Shown here one piece after another: positions 25,728-34,349 of a stretch of 64,000 nucleotides of DNA (its first letter is position 1; the number at the start of each line of letters is the position of its first letter). The notes beneath the pieces were generated by a model that was not told the origin of the DNA, searched no databases, and was given only the letters and a program-made list of their open reading frames with translations. This DNA comes from CAZYQW01 sp964649825 (GTDB lineage: Bacteria; Planctomycetota; B15-G4; JADJEK01): assembly GCA_964649825.1 (NCBI GenBank), contig CAZYQW010000084.1, forward strand, positions 123,324-187,323, read 5' to 3'. Made by a program: the position numbers and the translations under genes.

Positions 25728-27653
25728 TCAGTCGCTCTCGATGACCTTCGGGGTCTTCTTCGAGATCCGGACCGCTCGCGGGGCGTCGGCCCTTGGGCCT
25801 TCCTTGGGCTTGCGGACCACGATCATCCGACCGCCGGGCCCGTGCGCGGCATGCCCGCCGTGGACCCCGTCGTGCGCTGCGTCCGCGTGGCCGCTGTTCT
25901 TGTGACAGCAGCAGTGGCAGCAGCAGCAGTGACAGCCGCCGTGTCCGCCGCCGGCTGCTCCACCCGCGCCGGCTCGGACGACGAAGACGTCGTGGTCGCC
26001 GTCGTCGGCCTCGACCCAGACCGCGTGAGCGTCATCGTCGCCGTCATGGGCGACGCCACCGAAGGTCGTGGTCGCGTGGTCGCCCACGTACTTCCAATCG
26101 TCGACGTGATCCTGCATCGACCAGCCGCCGCGCGGCTTTCCATCCTCGATGACCTCGACGCGCACGTCGCCCCCATCCTCATCGATGATGATCACCCGCT
26201 TGCCGTCCGCGGACTTCAGGACCGTCTTGCCGTCCGCGTTCTCCTCGACGTGGTAGGCGCCGCTCTTCGCGTCAGGGGACGGGGCGATCCGCGCCCGCCG
26301 CGGTGCGGCTTGCATCGCCTTCGCCTTTGCCTCGTCGCGCGCCTTGGCGGCGTGGGCGAAAGCCTGCTCGCGCGCCTCGGCGGCACGGGCCGCGGCGTGC
26401 TCCCTGACCTCGGTCGCGTGGGCCGCCGCTCGTTCGCGTTCCTCGCGCGCCTGGGCGCGCCGCTCCTCGGCCGCGGCGCGGGCGACCTCCGCCCGCTTCC
26501 GGGCGCGGTCGGCATCCTGCTTCGCCGCCGCCTCCTCACCTCGAGCCGCGCGCTCCGGCGGGCTCGGTGCGGCCGTCGCCACCGCGTTCGGGTTCTTGCC
26601 GAGACGGACGTCGAACTCCATCGGGCGGTCGCCTCGCATGACGGTGACGGAAACGTCCGTGCCGGCGCCGGCCGCCGTCAACTTCTCGACGAGCTGGTCG
26701 GTGGCATCGATCTCGACCCCATCGATCGCGACGACCACGTCGCCCGCCTCGAGCCCCGCCTTCTGGGCCGGCCCGCCGGGGACGGTGTCGGCGACGCGGA
26801 TCCCGTGGTCGCTCGACTCGAAGTAGATCCCGAGCCAACCGCGCTCGTGCGCCGGGGCGGGGGCCGGCTCTGGCTCCGGCTCCGGCGGTGCCGCTCGCTT
26901 CGCCCGCAGCAGGGCCGGAGCATCGGGGCGTGGATCGGCCGGGACGTCGGGGGTGGCCCAGGCGACTTCGCCGAACTGCCCGAGCGTGACCTTTCGAGTC
27001 TGCTCCGAACCGTCCCGTGCGACCTTCACCGACACGGTCATCCCCGGCGTCGTCGAGCCGAGGAAACTGGTCAGGTCCTCGACCGAACCGATCTCGTGAT
27101 CGTCGATCGCGAGGATCCTGTCGCCTGGCTCCAGCTTGCCCCGTTTGGCCGGGCTGTCCGGCCGGACGTCGGCGATCGAGACGCCGTCGTCATCGGCTTC
27201 GATCGTCACCCCCAGGAAACCGCCGCGCCGCGGCGCGGAAGGGGCGGGTGGTTCGGGCGTCGCCGGCGGCTCTGGCTCGGGCATCACCTCGATCTGGCCG
27301 GAATCCCCGCGCCGACCGAGCACCACGTCGACGTCCATCGTGGCGTCGCCCCGCCGGATCTTGATCTGGACGCGGTCGCCGGGGTCCCGAGCGCTGATCC
27401 ATTCGGAAAGCGCCTCGACGTTCGCGACGTCGCGTCCGCCGATCCCGACGATTCGATCATCCGCTTTCAGCCCCGCCTTCTCGGCCGGAGTTCCGGGGCT
27501 CACGGAGAGGATCTCGACGGCGTTCTCCGCCGGGTTGATCTGGACGCCCAGGTAGGCATTCTCCCAGGTCCAGTTGGTGATCGCAGGCCGCGCACTCGGA
27601 GCGGAGGCGGTCACGAAAAGCACGGCCGCAAGGCCGAACGCGCTCCTTCTCAT
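25728..27653 (-). CDS. Exported triple-PDZ protein with coiled coil and Cys/His cluster
   Basis: 641 residues with signal peptide MRRSAFGLAAVLFVTASAPSARPA. Three PDZ domains lie at about 30-115, 145-225 and 265-350, each with an Ala/Gly-Leu-x-x-Gly-Asp motif (AGLKADDRIVGIGG; GKLEPGDRILAIDD; AGLEAGDVVVAIDG). No protease domain is present, so it is not a DegP-type enzyme. A long Ala/Glu/Arg coiled coil spans about 385-470. Residues 570-606 are a metal-binding-like cluster (GCHCCCCHCCCHKNSGH, then more His). ATG 27653 has GAGGAG upstream and starts the signal peptide; an upstream frame extension to 27866 lacks both. Confidence 0.82.
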   Translation of the reverse strand: MRRSAFGLAAVLFVTASAPSARPAITNWTWENAYLGVQINPAENAVEILSVSPGTPAEKAGLKADDRIVGIGGRDVANVEALSEWISARDPGDRVQIKIRRGDATMDVDVVLGRRGDSGQIEVMPEPEPPATPEPPAPSAPRRGGFLGVTIEADDDGVSIADVRPDSPAKRGKLEPGDRILAIDDHEIGSVEDLTSFLGSTTPGMTVSVKVARDGSEQTRKVTLGQFGEVAWATPDVPADPRPDAPALLRAKRAAPPEPEPEPAPAPAHERGWLGIYFESSDHGIRVADTVPGGPAQKAGLEAGDVVVAIDGVEIDATDQLVEKLTAAGAGTDVSVTVMRGDRPMEFDVRLGKNPNAVATAAPSPPERAARGEEAAAKQDADRARKRAEVARAAAEERRAQAREERERAAAHATEVREHAAARAAEAREQAFAHAAKARDEAKAKAMQAAPRRARIAPSPDAKSGAYHVEENADGKTVLKSADGKRVIIIDEDGGDVRVEVIEDGKPRGGWSMQDHVDDWKYVGDHATTTFGGVAHDGDDDAHAVWVEADDGDHDVFVVRAGAGGAAGGGHGGCHCCCCHCCCHKNSGHADAAHDGVHGGHAAHGPGGRMIVVRKPKEGPRADAPRAVRISKKTPKVIESD

Positions 27654-27760
27654 CGGTTTCTCCTCGACACGTGAGGGGGGTGGGATTCCCGCGTCGGCGG
27701 GAGCCTCCGGCGAGGCGCACACGAGATCGTGGACCTCGCCACACTTGATCCATCCATTCC

Positions 27761-27831
27761 GGATACCGTAGGTCGGGATACCGTAGGCAGCGATACCAAA
27801 GGCAAGGAGCCGTAGGCAGCGATACCGTAGG
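27761..27831. repeat. Imperfect tandem repeat of GATACCGTAGGCAGC
   Basis: Five degenerate units (GGATACCGTAGGTC, GGGATACCGTAGGCAG, CGATACCAAAGGCAAG, GAGCCGTAGGCAG, CGATACCGTAGG) fill the gap between the divergent PDZ and sugar-isomerase genes. They sit about 110 bases upstream of the PDZ start. They may be protein-binding sites or simple slippage products. Confidence 0.7.
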
Positions 27832-27909
27832 AGCATAAACGCGGCGGCCGGGTCGGTGTTGGACACGGAAGCGATTCCCGGCGCCGGGGACTCTCTTCAT
27901 GGGGCGAAT

Positions 27910-28818
27910 ATGACGCTCGCACTTTCCACGCGATGGCTGGGGGTGAGCCCGTTCTCGGTCGAACGGCTCCTCGAGGTGTTGCGTACGACGAACCTGCGCG
28001 CGTGCGCGTTGGCGCCGGGAAGCCCGGGTCCCACCCCGGATGAGCTCGAGCGAGCCCTGCGGCCCGCCGGGGTCCGCGTCGTCGCGATCGAGCCGGGGTT
28101 CGCGAGCCGCGGCGACGACCCCGCGCGAGCCCGGCGGCACGGCTTCCTCGCGGCACGTTCGGACGAGCGGGCCGCGGCGTTCGCGAGTGCGCGGGCTGCG
28201 GCGCACGCCGGCCGCGCGGTCGGTGCACGGCACGTCGTCCTGCGGCTGGGCGAAGTCGACCTCGATGGCGTTCAGGAACGGGAAGCGAAGGTCTGGGCGG
28301 CCGTGCGCGAGGCCGGTTACTCCGAGAATGCGCGGTCGCACGCGGCGGCGCTCGCGGCCGACGTCGATCGGCGCGCGGAGCGGCTCCTCGACGACTTCTG
28401 TCGCGCGCTGTTCGAACTGTGTCGCACCGAGCCCGAGGCTCGTTTCGCGATCGCGACCCCGGAGGGGCCGGCCGGCTTTCCGACCCTACGCGTCCTTCCC
28501 CAGCTCCTCGACGAGCTGCACGAACCGAACCTCGGGTACTGGCACGACGTCGGCCACGCCGCGCGGCTCGAGCGGCTCGGGCTTGCGCCGGCCGGGGCGT
28601 GGCTTGGAGAGCACGGGGCGCGCACGTTCGGAGCGTCCGTGCACGACGTCGCGGGCGCCGATCTGCACGTGCCCCCCGGAGCCGGCGAGGTCGATTTCGT
28701 GCCCGTGCGGGACGGCCTGCCGTCGGGCGTGCCCCGCGTGCTCGAGATCGACTCGCGCTTCCCCCTTACGGAGGTACGCTTGGCCGGGTCGTTCGTCCGC
28801 GACGCGCTCGGGACGTAG
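27910..28818 (+). CDS. Sugar phosphate isomerase/epimerase-like TIM-barrel protein
   Basis: 302 residues from ATG 27910. Xylose-isomerase-like (AP endonuclease 2) barrel features: LSTRWLGVSPFSVERLLEVL at the first strand and helix, AIEPGF, HVVLRLGEVDL, GYWHDVGHAARLERLGL with a metal-ligand His/Asp, FGASVHDVAGADLH and VLEIDSRF, whose Glu and Asp match metal ligands. Substrate is unknown. It is convergent with the Tat-exported protein gene. Confidence 0.75.
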   Translation: MTLALSTRWLGVSPFSVERLLEVLRTTNLRACALAPGSPGPTPDELERALRPAGVRVVAIEPGFASRGDDPARARRHGFLAARSDERAAAFASARAAAHAGRAVGARHVVLRLGEVDLDGVQEREAKVWAAVREAGYSENARSHAAALAADVDRRAERLLDDFCRALFELCRTEPEARFAIATPEGPAGFPTLRVLPQLLDELHEPNLGYWHDVGHAARLERLGLAPAGAWLGEHGARTFGASVHDVAGADLHVPPGAGEVDFVPVRDGLPSGVPRVLEIDSRFPLTEVRLAGSFVRDALGT

Positions 28819-28905
28819 CGAACGCGCGTCCGCCTCGGCGGAATCCCGGCCGATGCATTCCGTCGCGGGCCCGTTCGAACCGCGGCGGGCTCGAGAGCGC
28901 AACGG

Positions 28906-29841
28906 CTACAGTTGTGCCGAACCGTCGTATATGTACCCGGTGGCGGTCGACGTCGCGTAATGCATGTGGACGAACTCGTCGACCACGACCTCGCCGTCAT
29001 CGATGCGGAACGATCCCCCGATCACGGCCTCGTCGCCGCCGAAGGTCTGCGCGTCCGGCGCTGCGAGGCCGATCGGCGCGAGCGAGAAGCAGTCGCCGTT
29101 CGCGGCGTAGGCGAGGAACTCGATCCGTTCGAGCGTCAGGGTGGACTGGACTCCGTCGGGGTTCTCGAAGCGCGAGCGGAGGCGGAAGTGGATCCACGGC
29201 GCGCCGGGAACGAGGTACGAGCCGATCGTCGTCCAGTCGAGGTTGTTCCGGTAGTCGATCGAACCGTCCAGACGCCAGCGAAACAGATCGATCGCCTTCA
29301 GCTTCGTCATACCGCCCTGCTCGTACTGCGTCACGATCGAGAACGTGAGCGCGGCGGGTTGCGGCGCGGGCGTGGCGGGGCTGCCGCCGATGTAGCACGA
29401 GTTGTCGATGTAGCCGCCGGTCATCGCATCGGCCGCCGAGTGATCGAAGTTCACGGGGAGCGCGATGATCTGGGCCGGGGCGGGCAGCGTCAGTCGGCTG
29501 GAGCCCAAGCACGGAAGCCGGTCCGCTGCGATGAACGGCGTGCCCCTCTCCGTGACGATGATGCCGCGGTCGACGCCGCTCGGCGCCTCGTGAGGGTGTC
29601 CATTGGGGTAGCCGAGGTTGAACTTCGAGCCCGCCGGCAATTGGGTCGGGTTCGCCGACTCGAACGTGGCGTGGAAGTAGCTCACGCTCGCCGCGTCCCC
29701 CGGTGGGGAGCCGCCGCCGGCCGGCAAGCCTCCTCCGAACGGCGCGAGCCCCTGCGCGAGCGCGGGGCGCCCGAGCAACGACCCAGCGGCCAGAACGGAC
29801 GATCCACCCAACACGCTCCTCATGAACTCTCTTCGTTTCAT
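28906..29841 (-). CDS. Tat-exported protein of unknown function
   Basis: 311 codons. The N-terminus MKRREFMRSVLGGSSVLAAGSLLG ends in ALAQ and is a clear twin-arginine signal (RREFM). The mature part is Gly/Pro-rich then beta-rich (IDYRNNLDWTTIGSYLV, RFENPDGVQSTLTLERIEFLAYA). No catalytic motif or known family was recognised. ATG 29841 overlaps the kinase-FGE stop by 4 bases (ATGA), so it is translated with that gene. It may be a substrate or effector of the kinase pathway (inference). Confidence 0.75.
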   Translation of the reverse strand: MKRREFMRSVLGGSSVLAAGSLLGRPALAQGLAPFGGGLPAGGGSPPGDAASVSYFHATFESANPTQLPAGSKFNLGYPNGHPHEAPSGVDRGIIVTERGTPFIAADRLPCLGSSRLTLPAPAQIIALPVNFDHSAADAMTGGYIDNSCYIGGSPATPAPQPAALTFSIVTQYEQGGMTKLKAIDLFRWRLDGSIDYRNNLDWTTIGSYLVPGAPWIHFRLRSRFENPDGVQSTLTLERIEFLAYAANGDCFSLAPIGLAAPDAQTFGGDEAVIGGSFRIDDGEVVVDEFVHMHYATSTATGYIYDGSAQL

Positions 29842-32753
29842 CTCTTGTCCTCCGGCGCGGATTCGGTCCGCGCGTCTCCGGTGCGTCGACCCTCGTCGAC
29901 GACGTAGCGAAAGCCGATGCCCGGGTTCCCCTCGGTCGCGAGGCGGCACCAGGCCAGTGGGAAGACGGACTCGAAGTAGTAGGAGCCCATGTAGACGAAC
30001 TTCAGGGTCCCGTTCTCGTCGGGGATGGCACGGTTCGTCCACTCACGGATCAGGTAGTTCATGTCGCAGGCGCCGAAGACGCTCACGTCGAACGGCGTCG
30101 AGGCGACGCTCCTGACGACGTTCTCGAGCGATGGGACGATCCTCGGTCGGGAAGGAGACGCCGAGCCCCAGCAATAGGGACGTCCATCCGCGCCGCGGGC
30201 CGCGCGTTCCCACTCCGCTGGCTCGGGCAGGCGCGCCGTCGCGCCGACCATGCCGCCGATCCAATCGCAGTAGCGGTCCGCCGCGGCCCACGAGATGCCC
30301 GCCACCGGGCATCGTTCCCAGTCGTCGTGCCACTGGACGACCGGCGAGTCCGGGACCCGCTCGCGGTCGAGGTACACGTCGCGCTCGATCGCGGGGAGGA
30401 TCGCGGCGAGCTCCGGCGACGGGATTCCACCGACTCGATAGGTCAACCGCGGATCGGCTTTCTTCTCGGCCTGGATGAACTCCTGGTACTCCCCGTGAGT
30501 GACCGGCGTCTCCTTGATCCAGAAGGAAGCGAGTCGTTGGTGCCGGCGCGGCCCGTGCATCGGTGCGCAGGTGTCGCCGCCCAGGATCGATCCTCCGGCG
30601 GGGACGAAGGCCATCTCGTGCACCAGGCGTCGGCGGATGTCCGGGTCGGGAAGCTGGATCGCGCCGAGATCGAGCGTTTCGCCCGCGGCGACGTCGACGA
30701 CGAACGGCAGGCGCACGAACGGTTCGACACGCACCTCCGCGACGTAGCTGCCGAACGGGAGATCGACGTCGAGCGGAGCCATCGCCGAGTGGACGGGGAC
30801 GAGCATCCCGGCCGCGCCGCCGACTCGTCCGATCTGCTCCTCGCGGTGCTCGAGAATCACGATCTCGATCGGTTCGTCGCTCTCGCGGGCGACGTCGAGG
30901 TCGGCGTGCACGCGGACGGTTCGCTGCAGCGGCGAGGTTCGTCCGAGTTGATTCGTCAAGGTGTCGAGCCGGATTAGGATCAGGCCGGTCGCCGTCGGGT
31001 CGCGGCCCGCGTGCAATCGGAGCAGCTCGACGTAGCGGTCGACGAGGATCTCCAGGCTTTCGCGCCGGTCGTCCGGGCGCTCGATGCGGCTCGCCGCGCT
31101 CTCGAGGTCGGCCAGCACGGCGATCGCGGTCGCCTCTTGCGCCCTCACTCGATGGTCGAGCTCGCTGAAGCGGAAGATTGCACGTTCCGTCGGCGGATAT
31201 GCCGACCCCGACGCCGCCTCGTCTTCGCGATACGCGCTCTCGCGGGCCTCGCGCGCGACGCGCAGCTCGTGGAATGCCGACGCGACGCGCTCGATCGCGC
31301 GATACGCGAAGTCGACCGTGAGTCCTCGGGCGTGCGCCTTCGCGAAGTGCAGGTTGGTCAAGAGACCCACGATCGCGGCGACGGCGGCGACCACCACGAT
31401 CGCGATCGGGATCGCGGCCGCGCGGTTCCTCTGGACCGTGCGCACGAAGCGCATCGTGGTCGACAGCGGCCGCGCCCGGACCGGCATGCGCGCGAGGAAG
31501 CGCTCGAGATCGTCGCCCAGCTCGCCGGCCGTGTCGTACCGGTCGGCGGGATGTCGTCGCAGCGCCTTCAACACGACCTCGTCGAGATCCTTGGTGATCG
31601 GCTGCGCGAACGCGCTCGGCGGGTCGGCCTCGTTGGTCGCGTTCATCGGATCGGCGAACGGCCGGCGCAGCGTGAGGAGCTCGTAGAGCGTGACTCCGAG
31701 CGCGTAGACGTCACGTCGTGGATCGGTCTGGCTCGCGTTCGCGCCGAGCAGCTCGGGCGCGAGGTAGTCGAGCGTGCCGACCGCGCCGATGGTCGACGAC
31801 CGTTCCGCTCCCGCGTCCTTGGCGAGACCAAAATCGACGACGCGCGAGCGGAGGCGGCCGTCGACCGGTTCGACGAGGATGTTGTCGGGCTTCAGGTCGC
31901 GATGGACGAGCCCATGCTCGGCGAGCACGGAGGCCAGGGTGCGGCAGACGCCGGCGATCAAGGCGACGACGTCGTCGCGATACCGGGGCGCGATCGCGAG
32001 GGGCTCGTCGCGGCCGTCCCTTTCGTCGGGGCGGGCATCCTCGGTGAGATCGGTCGTGTCCACCGCTTCCGCGGCGCGCGACGCGAGCTCCTCGAGCGAC
32101 GGCGCGAGGACCCCCTGGCCGACGCTTCGACGTGCGATCGCGACGAGCCGTCGCAGCGAGGTCCCTTCGACGAACTCCATCACGAGCGCCGGATCGCCCG
32201 CTCGGTTGCCGGTATCGAGCAACCGCGCCACCCCGGGGTGCGAGACTCGGGCGATCGTCTCCGCCTCGCGCTGGAACCGAGACAGCATCTCGGTCGTCGC
32301 GCTCAGCAGGACCTTGATCGCGACCCGCTGCCTCGGCTCGCGTCGCCCGGCGAGGAAGACCTGGCCCATGCCGCCTCGCCCCACTTGGCGGATCAAGCGA
32401 AAGCGCGGCTCGATCGGGTTCTGGAACACCGGCGGGAGGAGCCGGCGCTCCGAGCGCGCGGGAGCGGACGCCGCGGCGAGGTCCTCCTCCAATCTCGACC
32501 GCCATGCGCCGGCGTCGGCGGGCAGGTCGTCCCAGTCGATCTCGCAACCCTCGCGGACGCGATCCTCGAGGTCGGCGAGCAGATCGAAGTAACGTTCGAC
32601 GGCATCGCGATGCATCTTGCGCCACTCCGGAGGCATCGAGCCGGCCGACGCCGCCGCCGCACTCTCCGACCCGCGCCGGGCGCGATCGATCGCCTCGAGC
32701 TCCGCCGCTGCGCGGTGGTCGTGCTCGTCGAGTTGCTGGTCGCCGTCGCCCAT
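29838..32753 (-). CDS. Ser/Thr protein kinase with membrane helix and FGE-like domain
   Basis: 971 residues. Kinase domain at about 110-420: Gly loop GRGGMGQVF, VAIK lysine, HRDLKPDN catalytic loop, VDFGLAK and LAPELLG. A membrane helix follows near 441-465 (AIPIAIVVVAAVAAIVGLL), then a helical sensor region and a formylglycine-generating-enzyme-like domain (about 690-960; FVPAGGSILGG, WERAARGADGRPYCWG, IGFRYV). The FGE catalytic Cys pair is not present: only one Cys (AWCRLA) lies in the final block, so a ligand-binding or structural role is likely. GGAGGGAGG precedes ATG 32753. It lies between an ECF sigma gene (14 bases upstream) and the Tat-exported gene. Confidence 0.9.
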   Translation of the reverse strand: MGDGDQQLDEHDHRAAAELEAIDRARRGSESAAAASAGSMPPEWRKMHRDAVERYFDLLADLEDRVREGCEIDWDDLPADAGAWRSRLEEDLAAASAPARSERRLLPPVFQNPIEPRFRLIRQVGRGGMGQVFLAGRREPRQRVAIKVLLSATTEMLSRFQREAETIARVSHPGVARLLDTGNRAGDPALVMEFVEGTSLRRLVAIARRSVGQGVLAPSLEELASRAAEAVDTTDLTEDARPDERDGRDEPLAIAPRYRDDVVALIAGVCRTLASVLAEHGLVHRDLKPDNILVEPVDGRLRSRVVDFGLAKDAGAERSSTIGAVGTLDYLAPELLGANASQTDPRRDVYALGVTLYELLTLRRPFADPMNATNEADPPSAFAQPITKDLDEVVLKALRRHPADRYDTAGELGDDLERFLARMPVRARPLSTTMRFVRTVQRNRAAAIPIAIVVVAAVAAIVGLLTNLHFAKAHARGLTVDFAYRAIERVASAFHELRVAREARESAYREDEAASGSAYPPTERAIFRFSELDHRVRAQEATAIAVLADLESAASRIERPDDRRESLEILVDRYVELLRLHAGRDPTATGLILIRLDTLTNQLGRTSPLQRTVRVHADLDVARESDEPIEIVILEHREEQIGRVGGAAGMLVPVHSAMAPLDVDLPFGSYVAEVRVEPFVRLPFVVDVAAGETLDLGAIQLPDPDIRRRLVHEMAFVPAGGSILGGDTCAPMHGPRRHQRLASFWIKETPVTHGEYQEFIQAEKKADPRLTYRVGGIPSPELAAILPAIERDVYLDRERVPDSPVVQWHDDWERCPVAGISWAAADRYCDWIGGMVGATARLPEPAEWERAARGADGRPYCWGSASPSRPRIVPSLENVVRSVASTPFDVSVFGACDMNYLIREWTNRAIPDENGTLKFVYMGSYYFESVFPLAWCRLATEGNPGIGFRYVVDEGRRTGDARTESAPEDKR

Positions 32754-32767
32754 CGTCGCCCTCCCTC

Positions 32768-33337
32768 CTACTTCGCCTCGCCTTCGTTCGGTCCGACGAT
32801 ACCCAGCCGCCGCCGGAGCTTGCCGAGCGCGCGCTCATAGGTCAGGCGCACCCTCCCTTTGGAACGCCCCATGCATTTCGCGACGTCCTCGAAGCTGAGG
32901 TTCGCGAAGTGCTTCAAGTTGATCACTTCGCGTTCGGTCTCGTCCAGGGCAAAGATCGCCTGAGCCAGATCCTCGTCGGCCATCGGGTCTTCCTCCGGAG
33001 CGGGGACGTCTCCCCCGTCGCCGGCCGGGGTTGCGGATCGAAGGCGGCGGCGCAGGTCGGAGAGCGCGGATCGCATGGCTTGCTCGAGGTAGCGGTGGAG
33101 CGCGCCGTCGCTGAACTCGAGGGGCTCCTGATTGGCGAGCCGGCGGCCAATGGCGTCGAGCGATCGGAGCAGCCCCTCGTGCAGCACCTCCGTCGTCCGT
33201 TCCAATCCGCCGTCACGGTACTTCAGGCGACGGATGAATGCTTTGAACGCGCCGTGGTTGCGGATGAAGATCTCGTAGAGACGGCGGACCAGGGGTTCGT
33301 CGTCTCCCGCCGCGGTCACGTTCTTCGAGCCCGTCAT
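32768..33337 (-). CDS. ECF-type RNA polymerase sigma factor
   Basis: 189 residues from ATG 33337. Sigma region 2-like helices cover about 15-95 (EIFIRNHGAFKAFIRRL, ERTTEVLHEGLLRSL), and region 4 about 125-180 (ETEREVINLKHFANLSFEDVAKCMGRSKGRVRLTYERALGKL) is a clear helix-turn-helix. Planctomycete ECF factors of this kind sit next to membrane kinases that may control them. The ribosome binding site region is a 15-base direct duplication (CTCGGAAGGGCGAGA twice). It is the first gene of the sigma/kinase/Tat-protein operon. Confidence 0.85.
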   Translation of the reverse strand: MTGSKNVTAAGDDEPLVRRLYEIFIRNHGAFKAFIRRLKYRDGGLERTTEVLHEGLLRSLDAIGRRLANQEPLEFSDGALHRYLEQAMRSALSDLRRRLRSATPAGDGGDVPAPEEDPMADEDLAQAIFALDETEREVINLKHFANLSFEDVAKCMGRSKGRVRLTYERALGKLRRRLGIVGPNEGEAK

Positions 33338-33560
33338 TGTCTCGCCCTTCCGAGTCTCGCCCTTCCGAGCTGTCCGTCGTGTCCATGATGAATGATGAAC
33401 GTGCGGAGGGGGTTCCTTCGGCCCGGATTCTGGAAGAAAAAACCTTTCGGCATTATCGCGGCCGAGGCTGCCGAGCGGCCCGTTCATTGGGCGGTCGCAC
33501 CACTCGAGCGAGGGGAACGCGGCCGGTTTGGAAGCACCGGAACTCCATGGAGACCGAATC

Positions 33561-34331
33561 ATGAAGCCGAGAACGACCCTGTTCCTGTTGGCGGCGACCG
33601 CCGCGGCGACGCTCGCGTCGATCCCGTCCATTGCAGACGCGTGCGCCAAGTCGAAGTCCACCCGCGTCGTGGTCGTGGTCCAGACGCCGTGCGACGTCGT
33701 CTCGAACGGCACGTCGTCGTCGTCGACCTCGATGCAGGACATGCTCTGCGACGATGCGTCCACGACTCCGGCGTCTCTCGTGTCCGGTTTGGGGCCGACG
33801 TCGGGCGGCACGAGCGGACCGCCCGGCTGGTATCCGCTCATCGTCCGCGTCGGCGGATCGGGCGCTCCGTTCTTGACCGTCGATCACGGCGCCGGCCTTC
33901 CCCAACCGCCGCCGAACGTGGGCTGTGCGTGCGGGATCGTGATGCGCGCCACGGGTGCGGCCGGCGGCCCGGCGGCCGAAGTGATCGGTGGCGCGGTCGT
34001 GGTGGCGGGAACGATGGACGGAGCGGACAGCTTCCCCGCCGGGTTCCAGGCGCCGGAAGCGAACTCTACGCACGCGTGGAAGACCGAGCTCGCGAACCAG
34101 GGGCTCCTGTCGCCGGCGCACGAGGTGTTCGGATTCAACCTGATGGTGAACGGCCATCCGACGCCGGACCAGCGCGTCGAGTTCGTCTATCTGCTGCGCG
34201 TTCCGCGCACGATCTCGATCGATGCGGTCAAGGAATCGTTCGCGGACGGGTTGGCGCTGACCGCGGCGATCGATAACTCGACGATCACCCTGATGGACGT
34301 GCAGACGTACGCGGTCGAGTCGGTCGACTGA
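33561..34331 (+). CDS. Secreted protein of unknown function, divergent from the sigma-kinase operon
   Basis: 256 residues from ATG 33561, preceded by GGAG 8 bases upstream. Signal peptide MKPRTTLFLLAATAAATLASIPSIADA. The mature protein has three early Cys (ACAK, PCDV, MLCDD), a Ser-rich stretch and a beta-rich body (VGCACGIVMRATG, HEVFGFNLMVNG, VEFVYLLRVP). No domain was recognised. Its promoter region is shared with the divergent sigma operon (224 bases), so regulation by that sigma factor is plausible. Confidence 0.7.
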   Translation: MKPRTTLFLLAATAAATLASIPSIADACAKSKSTRVVVVVQTPCDVVSNGTSSSSTSMQDMLCDDASTTPASLVSGLGPTSGGTSGPPGWYPLIVRVGGSGAPFLTVDHGAGLPQPPPNVGCACGIVMRATGAAGGPAAEVIGGAVVVAGTMDGADSFPAGFQAPEANSTHAWKTELANQGLLSPAHEVFGFNLMVNGHPTPDQRVEFVYLLRVPRTISIDAVKESFADGLALTAAIDNSTITLMDVQTYAVESVD

Positions 34332-34349
34332 CCCGCGTCGTTCCTCGGA

